DNA from: Chryseobacterium arachidis
GTDB lineage: Bacteria > Bacteroidota > Bacteroidia > Flavobacteriales > Weeksellaceae
Direction of reading: 5' to 3'
DNA length: 64,000 nucleotides
Assembly: GCF_900129245.1 (NCBI RefSeq)
Contig: NZ_FQUT01000002.1
Span: 248,001 to 312,000 of the forward strand
Below, piece after piece: positions 33,150 to 43,864 of this stretch. The position numbers were made by a program, and so were the translations under genes. The notes under the pieces were generated by a model. The model did no database searches. It was not told the DNA's origin and was given only the letters and a program-made list of their open reading frames with translations. Position 1 is the stretch's first letter. Every line of letters begins with the position of its first letter.

Positions 33150-34766
33150 CTAAATGGTCTGTTCCTGCAATTGAGGACCAGAAGCAATCAGCTTTTTGGC
33201 TTCGTCATTACCGCAGTACTGCTCGAAGTTTTTGATATATTTTGCAGCAAGATCTTTTGCTTTTTCTTCCCATTCTGCAACATCGTTGTATGTATCTCTT
33301 GGATCAAGAATACCTTTAGAAACATTTGGTAATGTCGTCGGAATTTCAAGATTCATAATCGGAAGCGTTGTTTTTTCAACATTTTCGATTGATCCGTCGA
33401 TGATCGCATCAATAATCGCTCTTGTATCTTTTAATGAAATTCTTTTTCCAGTACCGTTCCAACCCGTGTTTACCAAGTATGCTTTAGCACCGTGCTCTTT
33501 CATTTTTCCGATCAATGTTTTTGAATACATTGTTGGGTGTAATGTTAAGAAAGCTTCACCAAAAGCCGGAGAGAACGATGGTTCAGGTTCTGTAATTCCT
33601 CTTTCAGTTCCTGCTAATTTTGAAGTGTATCCGCAAAGGAAGTGATATTGTGCCTGGTCTTCATCTAAAATTGAAACCGGAGGCAACACTCCGAAAGCAT
33701 CCGCAGAAAGATAGACAATCTTGCTTGCGTGACCTGCTTTTGAAGGTAAAACGATTTTATTAATATGATAAATCGGGTAAGAAACTCTCGTGTTTTCTGT
33801 GATTGATCTGTCTGTATAATCAGCAATTCCGTCGTTTACGACAACGTTTTCAAGAAGAGCATCTCTTTTAATTGCTCTGAAAATATCTGGTTCTTTTTCT
33901 TCTGATAAGTCGATTACTTTAGCATAACATCCGCCTTCGTAATTGAAAACACCGTTGTTATCCCAACCGTGCTCGTCGTCACCAATTAAATATCTTTTAG
34001 GATCTGCAGACAAAGTCGTTTTTCCTGTCCCTGAAAGTCCAAAGAAAAGAGCAACATCTCCTTCTTCGCCTACGTTTGCAGAACAGTGCATGGATGCCAT
34101 ACCTTTCAATGGAAGGTAATAGTTCATCATTGCAAACATTCCTTTTTTCATTTCTCCACCGTACCAAGTTCCTCCGATAATCTGAAGTTTCTGAGTAAGG
34201 TTGAACATCACGAAGTTTTCAGAATTCAATCCCTGAGCTTCCCAATTAGGATTTGTTGTTTTAGAACCATTGATTACCGTAAAATCAGGAGTTCCAAAGT
34301 TTTCCAATTCATAATGAGAAGGACGGATAAACATATTAGTAACGAAATGCGCCTGCCATGCCACCTCAACGATGAATCTCACTTTTAATCTCGTATCTGC
34401 ATTGGTCCCACAGAAAGCATCTACCACATAGATTTTTTTTGCATCAGAAAGCTGGTTCAGCACTAAGTCTTTACAAGATTGAAAAATTTCCGGAGTTGTC
34501 GGCAAATTTACTTTACCGTCCCAGAAAATCGTATCTTTTGTAACATCATCCTGAACAATGTACCTGTCTTTAGGTGAACGACCTGTGAAAATTCCTGTTT
34601 TTACTGATACTGCACCAGATTCCGTAAGCTCAGCTTTCTCAAAGCCCTGATTTTCAGGAGAAATTTCAGCCTGATACAATTCTTCATACGAAGGATTGTA
34701 GACGACTTCATAATTTCCTTTAATCCCTAATTTTTCTAAATCCTGGATGATTTTAGCGTGTTTCAT
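33150..34766 (-). CDS. pckA: Phosphoenolpyruvate carboxykinase (ATP)
   Basis: 538-aa gluconeogenic enzyme converting oxaloacetate and ATP to phosphoenolpyruvate. The kinase P-loop [11 protein letters not shown] and the following GDDEHGW are clear, as are the substrate region [12 protein letters not shown] and WYGGEMKKG. Length matches ATP-type bacterial PckA. It is monocistronic; a 128-base AT-rich gap separates it from the GHMP kinase gene, with no consensus promoter visible to me. Confidence 0.97.
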   Translation of the reverse strand: MKHAKIIQDLEKLGIKGNYEVVYNPSYEELYQAEISPENQGFEKAELTESGAVSVKTGIFTGRSPKDRYIVQDDVTKDTIFWDGKVNLPTTPEIFQSCKDLVLNQLSDAKKIYVVDAFCGTNADTRLKVRFIVEVAWQAHFVTNMFIRPSHYELENFGTPDFTVINGSKTTNPNWEAQGLNSENFVMFNLTQKLQIIGGTWYGGEMKKGMFAMMNYYLPLKGMASMHCSANVGEEGDVALFFGLSGTGKTTLSADPKRYLIGDDEHGWDNNGVFNYEGGCYAKVIDLSEEKEPDIFRAIKRDALLENVVVNDGIADYTDRSITENTRVSYPIYHINKIVLPSKAGHASKIVYLSADAFGVLPPVSILDEDQAQYHFLCGYTSKLAGTERGITEPEPSFSPAFGEAFLTLHPTMYSKTLIGKMKEHGAKAYLVNTGWNGTGKRISLKDTRAIIDAIIDGSIENVEKTTLPIMNLEIPTTLPNVSKGILDPRDTYNDVAEWEEKAKDLAAKYIKNFEQYCGNDEAKKLIASGPQLQEQTI

Positions 34767-34894
34767 TTTACTTATATTTTCTATTTCTTTTTTGGGGTTT
34801 AACGGAATTAATATTAATTAATTGTTAAAAGTGGTTTAAATATAAACATATAAGTCAGAATGGCAAATAAAAAAACAACTTTATAATCTACTGA

Positions 34895-35800
34895 TTATAA
34901 GTTAATTAAATCCGACCATTCAAAAATAGTGGTAAAATCTTTTCCCCAAAAATAGTCCTTAAAGCCATCAAATTTTGAGCTCATTACAAAATCTCCCCCC
35001 CAGGCACCCAAACTTTTAACAAAAACGGGGCAATCTGCGAAAAATTTGGCCTTAACTGCAGGAATTTCAAGAAAATTTGATATTTTTTGCTCATGAATTA
35101 ACATTAGTTCAGAAAAATTTTCCAATTCATTACATACTAAAATATTTCTTGTAAGATTCGAAAATTCATCAACCAGTTTTTGAGACTTCTTTTTTGACTT
35201 GTAAAAGTTGATTCCTTCGCGACTATCCTGTTTCTGATTGAGATGAATAAAAATCAGTTCATTTTTAAAAGAAGGATTAAAATCTACCTTTTCATATTTA
35301 ATCTCAGGAACGCTTTGATACAGAACAGCAGATTTCTCTTTTGCCACCGCAATATCATAACCGCTACCGCCTAAACTTATCGTATTTAAATAGAAAGGAT
35401 TAACCTGTGCCCATTCTGCAAGATTGTTCATTAACGTAGAGCTGCTGCCCAAGCCGTAATCTGCCGGAAACTGAAGGTTGGTGGTAAGATGATAGGTAAA
35501 ATTATCTTTGAATTTAGTTTCAGAAAGATTCTGAACATTTTTGAGAGTTTTTAGAATAAACTCTGCGCTTGAAATAATATTGGTTTCTAAAATCTGCCAG
35601 TTTTTATAATCGATGACAGCTTTTAACCATAATTTGTTCTGATGATAGGCCTCCCAAAAGATCAGGGATTTTTCATCATTTTTTTCTTCAAAAGAAAACT
35701 CTTGTCCCAGCCTGGTAGGTACCGCTAAGACAAGAGCTCCGTCTATGGCAAAATATTCTGAAGTAAGCATCAGCTTTCCCGGTGAAAATATCTCGCCCAT
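34895..35800 (-). CDS. GYDIA-family GHMP kinase
   Basis: 301-aa small-molecule kinase of the GHMP fold. The start GEIFSPGKLMLTSEYFAIDG is family-like. The ATP motif GLGSSSTL lies at about 116-123, and GGSGYDIAVA at 144-153 gives the Flavobacteriia-specific GYDIA name. Relatives include mevalonate-pathway kinases. The substrate is not certain; a mevalonate-type role is a reasonable guess because this phylum includes mevalonate users. It follows fabD by 16 bases on the minus strand, so the two are probably one operon. Confidence 0.82.
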   Translation of the reverse strand: MGEIFSPGKLMLTSEYFAIDGALVLAVPTRLGQEFSFEEKNDEKSLIFWEAYHQNKLWLKAVIDYKNWQILETNIISSAEFILKTLKNVQNLSETKFKDNFTYHLTTNLQFPADYGLGSSSTLMNNLAEWAQVNPFYLNTISLGGSGYDIAVAKEKSAVLYQSVPEIKYEKVDFNPSFKNELIFIHLNQKQDSREGINFYKSKKKSQKLVDEFSNLTRNILVCNELENFSELMLIHEQKISNFLEIPAVKAKFFADCPVFVKSLGAWGGDFVMSSKFDGFKDYFWGKDFTTIFEWSDLINL

Positions 35801-35816
35801 ATTTTTTTGTATTTAA

Positions 35817-36692
35817 TTAGATTGCAGATGCAACGTCTACAGAACCGTCGATTTTTTTGATCAGTCCCTGAAGCGTTTTCCCCGGACCAACTTCTAAGAA
35901 GTTTGTAGCTCCATCTTTAATCATATGCTGTACAGACTGAGTCCATTTTACAGGTCCCGTTAACTGCGCAATAAGGTTTTGTTTGATTTCTTCCGGATCA
36001 GTAACCGCTGTAGTGGTGATGTTCTGATATACAGGAATAGTCGCTTTTCTGAATTTTGTCTGCTCGATCGCAGCTGCCAGTCTCTCCTGTGCAGGCTGCA
36101 TCAATGGAGAATGGAATGCTCCGTTTACCGGCAATACCAAAGCTCTTTTTGCCCCGGCTTCTTTTAATTTTACACAAGCCTCTTCAACTGCTACTGTTTC
36201 TCCGGAAATTACCAGTTGTCCCGGACAGTTATAATTTGCTGGAACCACAACACCACTGATTGTTGCACAAATTTCTTCAACCTTAGCATCTTCCAATCCT
36301 AAAATTGCAGCCATAGAACTTGGATTAGCATCACAAGCAGCCTGCATAGCTTTTGCTCTTTCGGAAACCAATTTCAGACCGTCGTCAAAAGATAAAACTC
36401 CATTGGCAACCAAGGCTGAAAATTCGCCCAAAGAATGTCCTGCAACCATTTCAGCTCCAAGACCGTTCACTGCTTTAAGGGCAGCAACCGAATGTATAAA
36501 AATAGAAGGTTGGGTAACCTCCGTTTTTTTAAGATCTTCATCCGCTCCGTTAAACATAATCGAGAGGATGTCGAACCCTAAAATTTCGTTGGCAGATTCC
36601 ATCAAGTCCTTAATGTCTTTTCTAGAATCGTACAATTCTTTTCCCATTCCTACGAACTGAGAACCCTGCCCTGGAAATACAAGTGCTTTCAT
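35817..36692 (-). CDS. fabD: Malonyl-CoA:ACP transacylase
   Basis: 291-aa cytoplasmic enzyme that moves malonyl from CoA to acyl carrier protein in fatty acid synthesis. PGQGSQFVGMG is at residues 7-17, the nucleophile Ser 87 is in GHSLGE, and the His motif GAFHSPLM is at about 192. Length is normal. It is upstream of the GHMP kinase in the same unit. Confidence 0.97.
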   Translation of the reverse strand: MKALVFPGQGSQFVGMGKELYDSRKDIKDLMESANEILGFDILSIMFNGADEDLKKTEVTQPSIFIHSVAALKAVNGLGAEMVAGHSLGEFSALVANGVLSFDDGLKLVSERAKAMQAACDANPSSMAAILGLEDAKVEEICATISGVVVPANYNCPGQLVISGETVAVEEACVKLKEAGAKRALVLPVNGAFHSPLMQPAQERLAAAIEQTKFRKATIPVYQNITTTAVTDPEEIKQNLIAQLTGPVKWTQSVQHMIKDGATNFLEVGPGKTLQGLIKKIDGSVDVASAI

Positions 36693-36713
36693 GTATTAAT
36701 TTAAAATATTATG

Positions 36714-36721
36714 CAAATATA
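36714..36721 (-). promoter_or_regulatory. -7 box of fabD
   Basis: TATATTTG on the minus strand, 21 bases before the fabD start. A TTG lies 13 nt upstream, shorter than the usual spacer, so this is tentative. Confidence 0.4.
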
Positions 36722-36764
36722 AATATAATGTTAACAATATTCTTTAAAAGCGATTTAAATCATT

Positions 36765-38696
36765 TTAGGGAACCAGTCTAATCACACGGTAACCTGTATT
36801 TACATACGCACCGTTCGCTTTAGATTTTACAAACTCAAACTTTGTAGCTAACTGAGTCTGAACTTTATTCATCTGTTTGAAGATCTCTCCTTTTTTGTTT
36901 TCTCTGGTCAGCATATCATTCAAGATATCAAAACCTACGATTGCAAATTTCGGAGGGGTTTTACAATATTTACCTTTATAGGCAGCAAGAATTTCTTTTT
37001 CGAAATTACCGTCTGTGTTGATCTTTCTGTCCATCAGGTACACTAAGTTTGCCTGACTGAGATCGTCCACTTTTTTCTCGAACACAGGAACGTAATGCAT
37101 ACTGAATGCTTTCACTCCCTGAACTTCTTTAGACAAAGCAATCACTTTATTGGCAAAAGCCTCCCCTGCCGCATCATTATCACTTGCTAAAATAGCAATT
37201 ACCGGAGCCGACTGGCCTGTCATCATATTCTGATCAAGCTGAATATCCGTTGCGGAATTCACAATCGTCACATTTGGATTTTTCAGTATTTTTTCAAGAC
37301 CTGCCTTGATATAGTTTGCATTGTCTTTCTTAGCATCCGCAACAATATAAATTTTCTGGTCTGAGAAGGCTGCTTTTACTTCCTCAACAATTTTATCAGC
37401 ATAAATATTATCGCTTGTTTCCACAATAATCAGGTTGCTGTAATTGTATAGTTCCGGAGAATTGGCAAAAGGAGCTACAATCGGGATTTTCTGATTCTTT
37501 GTAAAGTCTAAGACATCAACAACGTTCGACTTGAAGAATGGTCCGATAATCAGATCCGTATTGTTAGGATTGATCTGAGTTAATGAATTCTTAAACGACG
37601 CTTCGTTTCCTGAATCCACAATTTTTATATCTAATTTCTGTCCGTTTCTGGCATTTCTTTCAATGGCAAGCTTAGCACCTGTAAGGAAATCCATCGCCAT
37701 AGCTCGGTATTGAGTTTCACCTGTATTATATCCGAAAGGCAACATTAAAACAACACTCAATGCATCTCCGCTTTTCTTTACATAAGCCGGATCCAGTTTT
37801 TTAATTTTCAAAACCATTCCGGACTTTAAGCCGTGGGATAATTCCGGATTTAATGCAATTAATTCATCAATCGTAATTCCGAATTTGTTTACGATAGAGA
37901 AAACCGTGTCTCCCGACTGAACTGTGTATGTTACATAATCATCAGCAGCAACAGTATTTGTGTTGGTTGAAGATCTTTCATTCCCCGAATCTACTTTTGT
38001 TTTGGAGTTTGTTTTCTCTTCAAAAACATCACCTTCCACATTCGTTTTTGCAGCAGATTTAACTTTGATGGCTTCACCCGGCTTCAAGCCTCTTTCTTCA
38101 AGACCTGGATTTAAAGCAAACAATTCGTCTTTTGTGATATTGAACTGCTTTGAAATTCTGTAATAGTTATCTTTCTGCTGAACGATATATTCGCCTTCAG
38201 AAGCAGTAACAGAAGTTTCAGCGGTGTGTTCATCCGGTTTTGTCGCAGGCAGAGTCGTTGCAACGGCCTGCTGCTGATTACCACCATATTTTTTAATACT
38301 TTCAAGAGGTAACGTAATTTCGTCACCGATCTTTGTGTGAGAATCCAGATCAGGATTCAGCTTTCTAAGGTCGGTTTCAGAAATTCTGTATTGCTTCGTA
38401 ATTCCGTAGATGGTTTGTTTTGGCTGAAGAATAATGGTTCCAACCTTTGTATTTGCAGGAGTAACAGCTTTTGGTGCCGAAGCTGTTGTCTTATCGTTTT
38501 TCACTGTCAAAACCTCTCCAAGCGCCAGCTTTCCGTCTTTCACTTTAGGATTTAGTTTCAGCAATTCATCTACTGTCAGTCCGTATTTTTTTGCAACATT
38601 ATAAGGAGTATCTCCTTTTACAACGGTGTGCGATTTCTGAGCAGAAACGCCCAAAACCATACATAAACTGGATAGTATAAAAAACCTCTTTATCAT
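36765..38696 (-). CDS. LysM-repeat protein with periplasmic-binding-like domain
   Basis: 643-aa exported protein with signal peptide 1-19. It has four LysM repeats at about residues 22-66, 88-131, 168-212 and 253-297 (each with GDT/QT..I...Y/F.I...L..LNP). The C-terminal half, about 310-640, has a periplasmic substrate-binding fold (VVLMLPFGYNTGETQYR, DLIIGPFFKSNVVDVLDFTK, IVAPFANSPELYNYSNLI). LysM domains bind peptidoglycan, so the protein is probably a periplasmic wall-bound sensor or scaffold. A consensus promoter lies just upstream, inside the end of bshC. Confidence 0.88.
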   Translation of the reverse strand: MIKRFFILSSLCMVLGVSAQKSHTVVKGDTPYNVAKKYGLTVDELLKLNPKVKDGKLALGEVLTVKNDKTTASAPKAVTPANTKVGTIILQPKQTIYGITKQYRISETDLRKLNPDLDSHTKIGDEITLPLESIKKYGGNQQQAVATTLPATKPDEHTAETSVTASEGEYIVQQKDNYYRISKQFNITKDELFALNPGLEERGLKPGEAIKVKSAAKTNVEGDVFEEKTNSKTKVDSGNERSSTNTNTVAADDYVTYTVQSGDTVFSIVNKFGITIDELIALNPELSHGLKSGMVLKIKKLDPAYVKKSGDALSVVLMLPFGYNTGETQYRAMAMDFLTGAKLAIERNARNGQKLDIKIVDSGNEASFKNSLTQINPNNTDLIIGPFFKSNVVDVLDFTKNQKIPIVAPFANSPELYNYSNLIIVETSDNIYADKIVEEVKAAFSDQKIYIVADAKKDNANYIKAGLEKILKNPNVTIVNSATDIQLDQNMMTGQSAPVIAILASDNDAAGEAFANKVIALSKEVQGVKAFSMHYVPVFEKKVDDLSQANLVYLMDRKINTDGNFEKEILAAYKGKYCKTPPKFAIVGFDILNDMLTRENKKGEIFKQMNKVQTQLATKFEFVKSKANGAYVNTGYRVIRLVP

Positions 38697-38714
38697 ATTC
38701 GGTGATTATATCTG

Positions 38715-38744
38715 CAAAAATACTTCTTTAAAATTAAATGGCAA
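38715..38744 (-). promoter_or_regulatory. Promoter of the LysM protein gene
   Basis: Minus strand: -33 TTG (38742-38744) and -7 TATTTTTG (38715-38722), 19-nt spacer. The -33 box overlaps the last codons of bshC, so the LysM gene can be transcribed separately. Confidence 0.7.
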
Positions 38745-40320
38745 CTATTATTAGTTTGGACTCTTCAATTTGCATTTCTTCTAAACAAGTTTCAAGCCAT
38801 GAATATCCGTGATCCGCGAAAAATACGCTGAAATTGTAAACCCTTTCCTGCCAATTTCCGGAAGGATTTACATCTAAAAACAAATTCTCCAGCCTTTCCA
38901 GCAATTCGCTCTGTTTTATTTTTTCGGCGTGCAGAAGACGTTTTTTCATTCTTTTGAAAGATTTCAGCTGTCTTACTTCTTCCGCTTTTACCATATTTCC
39001 GAAAGATTTTTCGGTAGTTTCGGCGATATTCTTTAATTCTGAGAACTGAGTGATTAAAAGATTTTCTTGCTGGTTTAGTAACTCAAGTATAGCATTATCT
39101 TTTAATATTTTGTTGTTGGTAATGGTTGTAAAATTTTGGAAAAAATCTTCAATTTTAAGGTCTAACTTTTCAATCTTACCCAATGTTTTTTCCTTTAAAA
39201 ACAACATTGAATTTCTAGGAATCAAAACAGGGAAAGGAATATTGAGTTTTGTAAAATAATCTTTCAATTCAAGCCAATACATGATCTCGGCATTTCCTCC
39301 AATGTATGCTAAATTCGGTAAAACAGTTTCCTGATACACTGGGCGCATCAAAGCATTTGGACTGAATTTTTCAGGAGAATTTTCCAGTTCATTTAAAATT
39401 TCCTCCTCTGTGAATTGGATATTTTTATCAACAATGATATAATTTTTTCCGTCAAAATCTATTCTGTCACGAGTTTCTGAAAGATAAAATAGATTAATCT
39501 CTCTCGGATTTACCTGAACTTTTCCGTATTTCTTCGTTAAGAAATCTACCTTTTCTTTCGAGTTTTTATGCAAATTGAAATTCAGCAATTCATCTTTAAA
39601 AGTTTCTTTAATCTGATGCTTAAGCTCTTTAGAATCTCCATCTAAAATCAACAGCCCAAATTCTGAAAACAACCTGTTTACCAAAATCTGAATAGCCTGT
39701 GTTAAAGTATTTCCGGCCTTATAGGCTTCTTTCAGCATTAAGATCAATTCGGTTCCGAAAACAAAATCCTTAAATTCTTTCTCAAATTCTGAAATAAAAA
39801 AGGTATCCGTAATCTCAATTCTTCCAACCGCTCCACCCGATTTTTCGTTGATTTCGTAGAAATTCGTCTCCGTTTTAAAATGATTGATTTCCGCAAAATC
39901 GTGATCTTCAGAAGCCATCCAATAAACAGGAACAAAATTGAAATCAGGGAAATTTTCTTTTAAATAAGAGCATGTTTTAATCGTCTGTAAAATTTTATAT
40001 ACGAAAAAAACAGGTCCGGAAAAAAGGTTCAACTGATGTCCGGTGGTAATGGTAAATGTATTGGGAAGCCTTAGATCTTCTAAGTTTCCTTTTTGTTTTG
40101 ACGAAAGTTTAAGATCAGCAAGCTGCCTTTCTAAAGTATCGGCTAAAATATTTCGTTGATCCATCGTGAAGGAATTTTGCTTCAGATGAATCTGCTTTTT
40201 AAAATGATCTAAAGAAAATGTGCTTTCTTCGAAACCCTCAATTTTATGATTCAAAAAATCCTTTATCAGCTGAGGAATGCTTTCTATATCCTGAAAAGAT
40301 ATTTTATTAATAGTTTTCAA
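38734..40320 (-). CDS. bshC: Bacillithiol biosynthesis cysteine-adding enzyme BshC
   Basis: 528-aa enzyme that adds cysteine to glucosaminyl-malate, the last step in making bacillithiol. Family motifs: TITTGHQLNLFSGPVFFVYK, FVPVYWMASEDHDFAEIN, and LPNLAYIGGNAEIMYWLEL. The long helical C-terminus (MKKRLLHAEKIKQSELLERL) forms the coiled coil seen in BshC. It starts 12 bases after the putative porin gene, same strand. Its presence implies bacillithiol as the main low-molecular thiol. Confidence 0.94.
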   Translation of the reverse strand: MKTINKISFQDIESIPQLIKDFLNHKIEGFEESTFSLDHFKKQIHLKQNSFTMDQRNILADTLERQLADLKLSSKQKGNLEDLRLPNTFTITTGHQLNLFSGPVFFVYKILQTIKTCSYLKENFPDFNFVPVYWMASEDHDFAEINHFKTETNFYEINEKSGGAVGRIEITDTFFISEFEKEFKDFVFGTELILMLKEAYKAGNTLTQAIQILVNRLFSEFGLLILDGDSKELKHQIKETFKDELLNFNLHKNSKEKVDFLTKKYGKVQVNPREINLFYLSETRDRIDFDGKNYIIVDKNIQFTEEEILNELENSPEKFSPNALMRPVYQETVLPNLAYIGGNAEIMYWLELKDYFTKLNIPFPVLIPRNSMLFLKEKTLGKIEKLDLKIEDFFQNFTTITNNKILKDNAILELLNQQENLLITQFSELKNIAETTEKSFGNMVKAEEVRQLKSFKRMKKRLLHAEKIKQSELLERLENLFLDVNPSGNWQERVYNFSVFFADHGYSWLETCLEEMQIEESKLIIVAI

Positions 40321-40332
40321 CTCTGTAAAATT

Positions 40333-42267
40333 TTAGTTGAACAAATACCACACAATCCCAAGATTCAGCCTGAAATCATACATTGGATAGCTTGGAAATG
40401 CATACGATTTGTTGTGTGAAAGAAAAGTTCCGACCTGCTGCCCTTCAATGAAAAAGAACATTTTTTTAACCTTCATATTAAAATAAACATCGGCGATCGG
40501 CTGCCCACCAATAGAAAATGAATTGGAATTCGGCAAAATATATTCGTTAAGAATCGGGAAATACTCTCTTGATGCAAATTTCGAGAAATAATATACTTTA
40601 ATCCCCGCCTGAATTTCTGCTGCTTTTTTAAATGCTTTAGCCTGATAGAAAAAATTAGCACGGCCAATAAAGCCAGGCATCGGTAAAAGATCTTTATTTG
40701 TCAACACATTCTGAAACTGCAATCTTGTATTCAAATGGAAATTTCCATAGCTGAACGTTGCATCGCCCCCGATTTGAGAAATATTTAATGAACTTCCACT
40801 TTGCCGGGGCATTGCCGCCATATCAAAATAGGTATAGTTGTCGATTCTGAAATAATTGGCAAATAGCTCCGTTTTGAACCATTTCAGTCCAACGCTTCCT
40901 CCAATTTCTGTGATGGCCTGATTTTGGGCATTTTGCAGATAATAATTGTAGTTATTATAAATGGAAGTATTCAATAAATAATTGAATGACGGATACACAC
41001 TTTGGAAATTAACTTTTGCATTGACAAAATAATCTTTGATGGGTTCAAATTTTAAATTGTTCGTGGTTTTCATGTACGTTCCAAATTCGCTCCCGTTAGA
41101 AAATTCCAGAAATGAGTTCAGCTGGATTTTATCGAAAAGTTTAATCTGTAAATTTCCAATCGCCCCGATTCTGCTTTCCTTTATTTCTGTCGGAATCTGT
41201 AAAAGCGGCAAACTGATTTGATTGGTTCCGAATTTTAACATCTGGTACCGCAGTCCTGCATCCAATTTAAATTTTTCATTATCCCAAACCAAACTCACCG
41301 TATTGCTGAAATTGTCAGAATATTTTTTTGAAGTAAGAGGACCTCCATCTACCAATTGTAGCGGTGCATCATACCAGTAAGCTTCCGGAGCATTTTGGGT
41401 ATAATAGTATTTATTTCCCTGATGAGAAATCGTATGCCTGATCTTAAACGGAATTTTCTCCGAATTAAAAGGCGCAAACTGATGCGTTAAAAAATATCTT
41501 CTGTAAGAAAACTGCGAACTCGATCCAGCCAGATTTACCTGCATATTCTGCCGGTTTCGGGAATTGCTGTCACCATTTTGGAAAAGACTATCCACTGCAA
41601 TTCCTCCATTTTCCTGATTGTTTACATTCTGATGTAAATAATGGGCGAACAATTCATAATTGCCACTTTTTGAAGTATAATGTCCGGTAAACAAGGTATT
41701 GTTATTTGATGCAAGGGAATTTCTATACATCCCCTGAGAACGCAACCCGCTGTACTCCATAGAAAAATTGAATCTTTTTCCTATGTTTTGAGTATACATA
41801 GATTTCAAAGCTGCCCCATTTTTCATGGCATTATGGTAAATGAAAGTTGCTGTCGGCGTTTTTACATCATAATAGTTGATATCATCTGCACCTAAGATCC
41901 AATACGATTTGTTGGTTGGCAACAAAGACAGGTTCTGCTCAGAAATTACTTCATAAGATAAAGGATTAAACCCCGCACCAATATTAGCGAATTGAGCTTT
42001 TCCAAAATTATCTTTATTATTATACTGAGAGAAAATATACGTTTTATCGAAAGTCATTACCGTATCAAAAATCTTTTTCTCCGAAAAGTGTTTCTGATAT
42101 AAGTAATCGTTAATGGTAGGTTTAAATATTTTTAAGGAATCCTTTTTTCCCGAGTCGATGACCAGAGTGTCCTCTTCTTTCGGAAGCTTATTGGAGTCTG
42201 TTTTATTTACCACCTGAGCTTGTGCCGTGAGGCTGAGGAAGAGTATTATTGAAAGTATATACTTCAT
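40333..42267 (-). CDS. Putative outer-membrane porin
   Basis: 644-aa exported protein with signal peptide ending TAQAQ (about residue 18). The mature part is rich in Asn, Tyr and alternating strands. The order FGKAQFANIGAGFNPLSYEV, SYWILGADDINYYDVKTPTA and GMYRNSLASNNN follows the Bacteroidota putative porin family (PF14121-type). It ends FRLNLGIVWYLFN, an outer-membrane C-terminal strand. No substrate can be inferred. It is likely cotranscribed with bshC 12 bases downstream. Confidence 0.85.
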   Translation of the reverse strand: MKYILSIILFLSLTAQAQVVNKTDSNKLPKEEDTLVIDSGKKDSLKIFKPTINDYLYQKHFSEKKIFDTVMTFDKTYIFSQYNNKDNFGKAQFANIGAGFNPLSYEVISEQNLSLLPTNKSYWILGADDINYYDVKTPTATFIYHNAMKNGAALKSMYTQNIGKRFNFSMEYSGLRSQGMYRNSLASNNNTLFTGHYTSKSGNYELFAHYLHQNVNNQENGGIAVDSLFQNGDSNSRNRQNMQVNLAGSSSQFSYRRYFLTHQFAPFNSEKIPFKIRHTISHQGNKYYYTQNAPEAYWYDAPLQLVDGGPLTSKKYSDNFSNTVSLVWDNEKFKLDAGLRYQMLKFGTNQISLPLLQIPTEIKESRIGAIGNLQIKLFDKIQLNSFLEFSNGSEFGTYMKTTNNLKFEPIKDYFVNAKVNFQSVYPSFNYLLNTSIYNNYNYYLQNAQNQAITEIGGSVGLKWFKTELFANYFRIDNYTYFDMAAMPRQSGSSLNISQIGGDATFSYGNFHLNTRLQFQNVLTNKDLLPMPGFIGRANFFYQAKAFKKAAEIQAGIKVYYFSKFASREYFPILNEYILPNSNSFSIGGQPIADVYFNMKVKKMFFFIEGQQVGTFLSHNKSYAFPSYPMYDFRLNLGIVWYLFN

Positions 42268-42358
42268 GCGTTAATTTATATTATACAAAATCAACTTTAA
42301 ACCTAATGGTTTCATTTCAAATTTTGTACAGCAAAAATAAGAAATAATGGGGAATAAA

Positions 42359-42384
42359 AAACCCCGCAATATTTTGCGGGGTTT
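42359..42384. terminator. Bidirectional-capable terminator after SusD2
   Basis: Perfect 11-bp stem AAACCCCGCAA (42359-42369) / TTGCGGGGTTT (42374-42384) with a 4-nt loop and A/T runs on both sides. It ends the minus-strand SusCD2 unit. Confidence 0.88.
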
Positions 42385-42414
42385 AAAAAAATATTCAATT
42401 TAAAATTGATTGAT

Positions 42415-43854
42415 TTAGTAACCAGGGTTTTGCTGGATTTGAGTATTATTATCAATTGCTCCTTGTGGTATTGGCAATTGCCATTTATGACTAGCCACAG
42501 GAAGTGATAAGATACTTGCCGGATTCCCTGCCCCGTCTGCCTCAGGACCAAAATTAGACCTTTGAACCGGGAGAGCCAATCTTTTTAAAGTAAAAAATCG
42601 ATCTGTTTCAAATGCTAGTTCCAATCTTCTTTCCAACATGATAGCATTCCAAAGATTTTGACCTGTTTCAATTCCTGGAACATATCCAGTATATCTCTGA
42701 GCTCTTAATGTATTCAATAATGCAAGTGCTCCAGACTCATTTCCCTTTTTAAACATTGCTTCAGAAACATTCAGTACCACCTCAGCTGTTCTTAAATACT
42801 TAATATCTACAGCTTCAATAGGCTTGCCTGTAGCTTGTTTATACTTAATAACATTATTATATGTTTTACCATTAAAGACTGATGTTAGAATGTAAGAGCT
42901 TTTTCTTATATCATTTGCAGCAAACTTAGTATATAGATCATAATCTACAACATATTCAGACTTAATTTGTCCTCCTACAGTTTGATTATAGGCAGAACCA
43001 GTTTTAATGTTTTCAATACTTGAGTTTAAAATCTTGAATAAAACTCCATCATTAGATGAATCTGCCCAAATATTTTTGAAATTTGCATTTGTACCAACAC
43101 TTGGGCTTATAGCCAATGCTTTTTGTCCCCACAAAATTACATTATCATAGTCTCCTTTGTATAAATATACTCTAGATAGCATACCTTGTATTGCTGCTTT
43201 AGTAAGTTTACCTACGCTTGCAGTTTGAGATATATTTTGCTCTGCAAATAATAAATCATTTAAAATTTTATCGTACACCTGAGAAACATTTAAGTTTCTT
43301 GTTGTAACTAAATAAGGATCATAAATTTCTACATATGCAATGCCTATTGATCCTGCGGCATCAGCTGATTGTGTAGGAATTTTACAATACCTTCTTACAA
43401 TATCAAAATGAGCAATAGCACGGATCGCTTTAGCTTCCGCCTCTATATTATTTCTAAATGCACCCGGAGATAAATTATTAATTTTATCTAAAACAGCATT
43501 AGCTCTTGCAGCTACAGCATATCCTCCTCCATAAGCAGAAGTTACATCCCCTACATTTGCTGCAATATCAAAAATATATGCAGAATTATTAGATCGTCTA
43601 CCTTGAGGATTTTGAATTAAATTATCGGATAATATATCTGGGATTATAGCTTGTGAATTATCTCCAGAATAATATCCTGCAATTTTAAATGCATCATAAG
43701 CATAATCCACTCCTTTTCTAAAGTCATTTTCTGTTGTATAATACGTATCTATTACCAATCTATCATTAGGTAAAACAGTTAGATCATCTGTACATGATAC
43801 TGCAGTTACAGTCACAGTAAAAAGTGCTACTATTTTTATTATATATTTTTTCAT
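42415..43854 (-). CDS. RagB/SusD-family surface lipoprotein (second pair)
   Basis: 479-aa SusD-like lipoprotein with signal ending AVSC (Cys 21). Family helices include AKAIRAIAHFDIVRRYCKI and MLSRVYLYKGDYDNVILWG. The C-terminal stretch is YLRTAEVVLNVSEAMFKKGN ... MLERRLELAFETDRFFTLKR. It works with the SusC-type receptor 10 bases upstream. Codon use is AT-richer than in the first SusD. The ligand is unknown; no glycosidase or regulator lies nearby to suggest one. Confidence 0.93.
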   Translation of the reverse strand: MKKYIIKIVALFTVTVTAVSCTDDLTVLPNDRLVIDTYYTTENDFRKGVDYAYDAFKIAGYYSGDNSQAIIPDILSDNLIQNPQGRRSNNSAYIFDIAANVGDVTSAYGGGYAVAARANAVLDKINNLSPGAFRNNIEAEAKAIRAIAHFDIVRRYCKIPTQSADAAGSIGIAYVEIYDPYLVTTRNLNVSQVYDKILNDLLFAEQNISQTASVGKLTKAAIQGMLSRVYLYKGDYDNVILWGQKALAISPSVGTNANFKNIWADSSNDGVLFKILNSSIENIKTGSAYNQTVGGQIKSEYVVDYDLYTKFAANDIRKSSYILTSVFNGKTYNNVIKYKQATGKPIEAVDIKYLRTAEVVLNVSEAMFKKGNESGALALLNTLRAQRYTGYVPGIETGQNLWNAIMLERRLELAFETDRFFTLKRLALPVQRSNFGPEADGAGNPASILSLPVASHKWQLPIPQGAIDNNTQIQQNPGY

Positions 43855-43864
43855 AATAATTTTA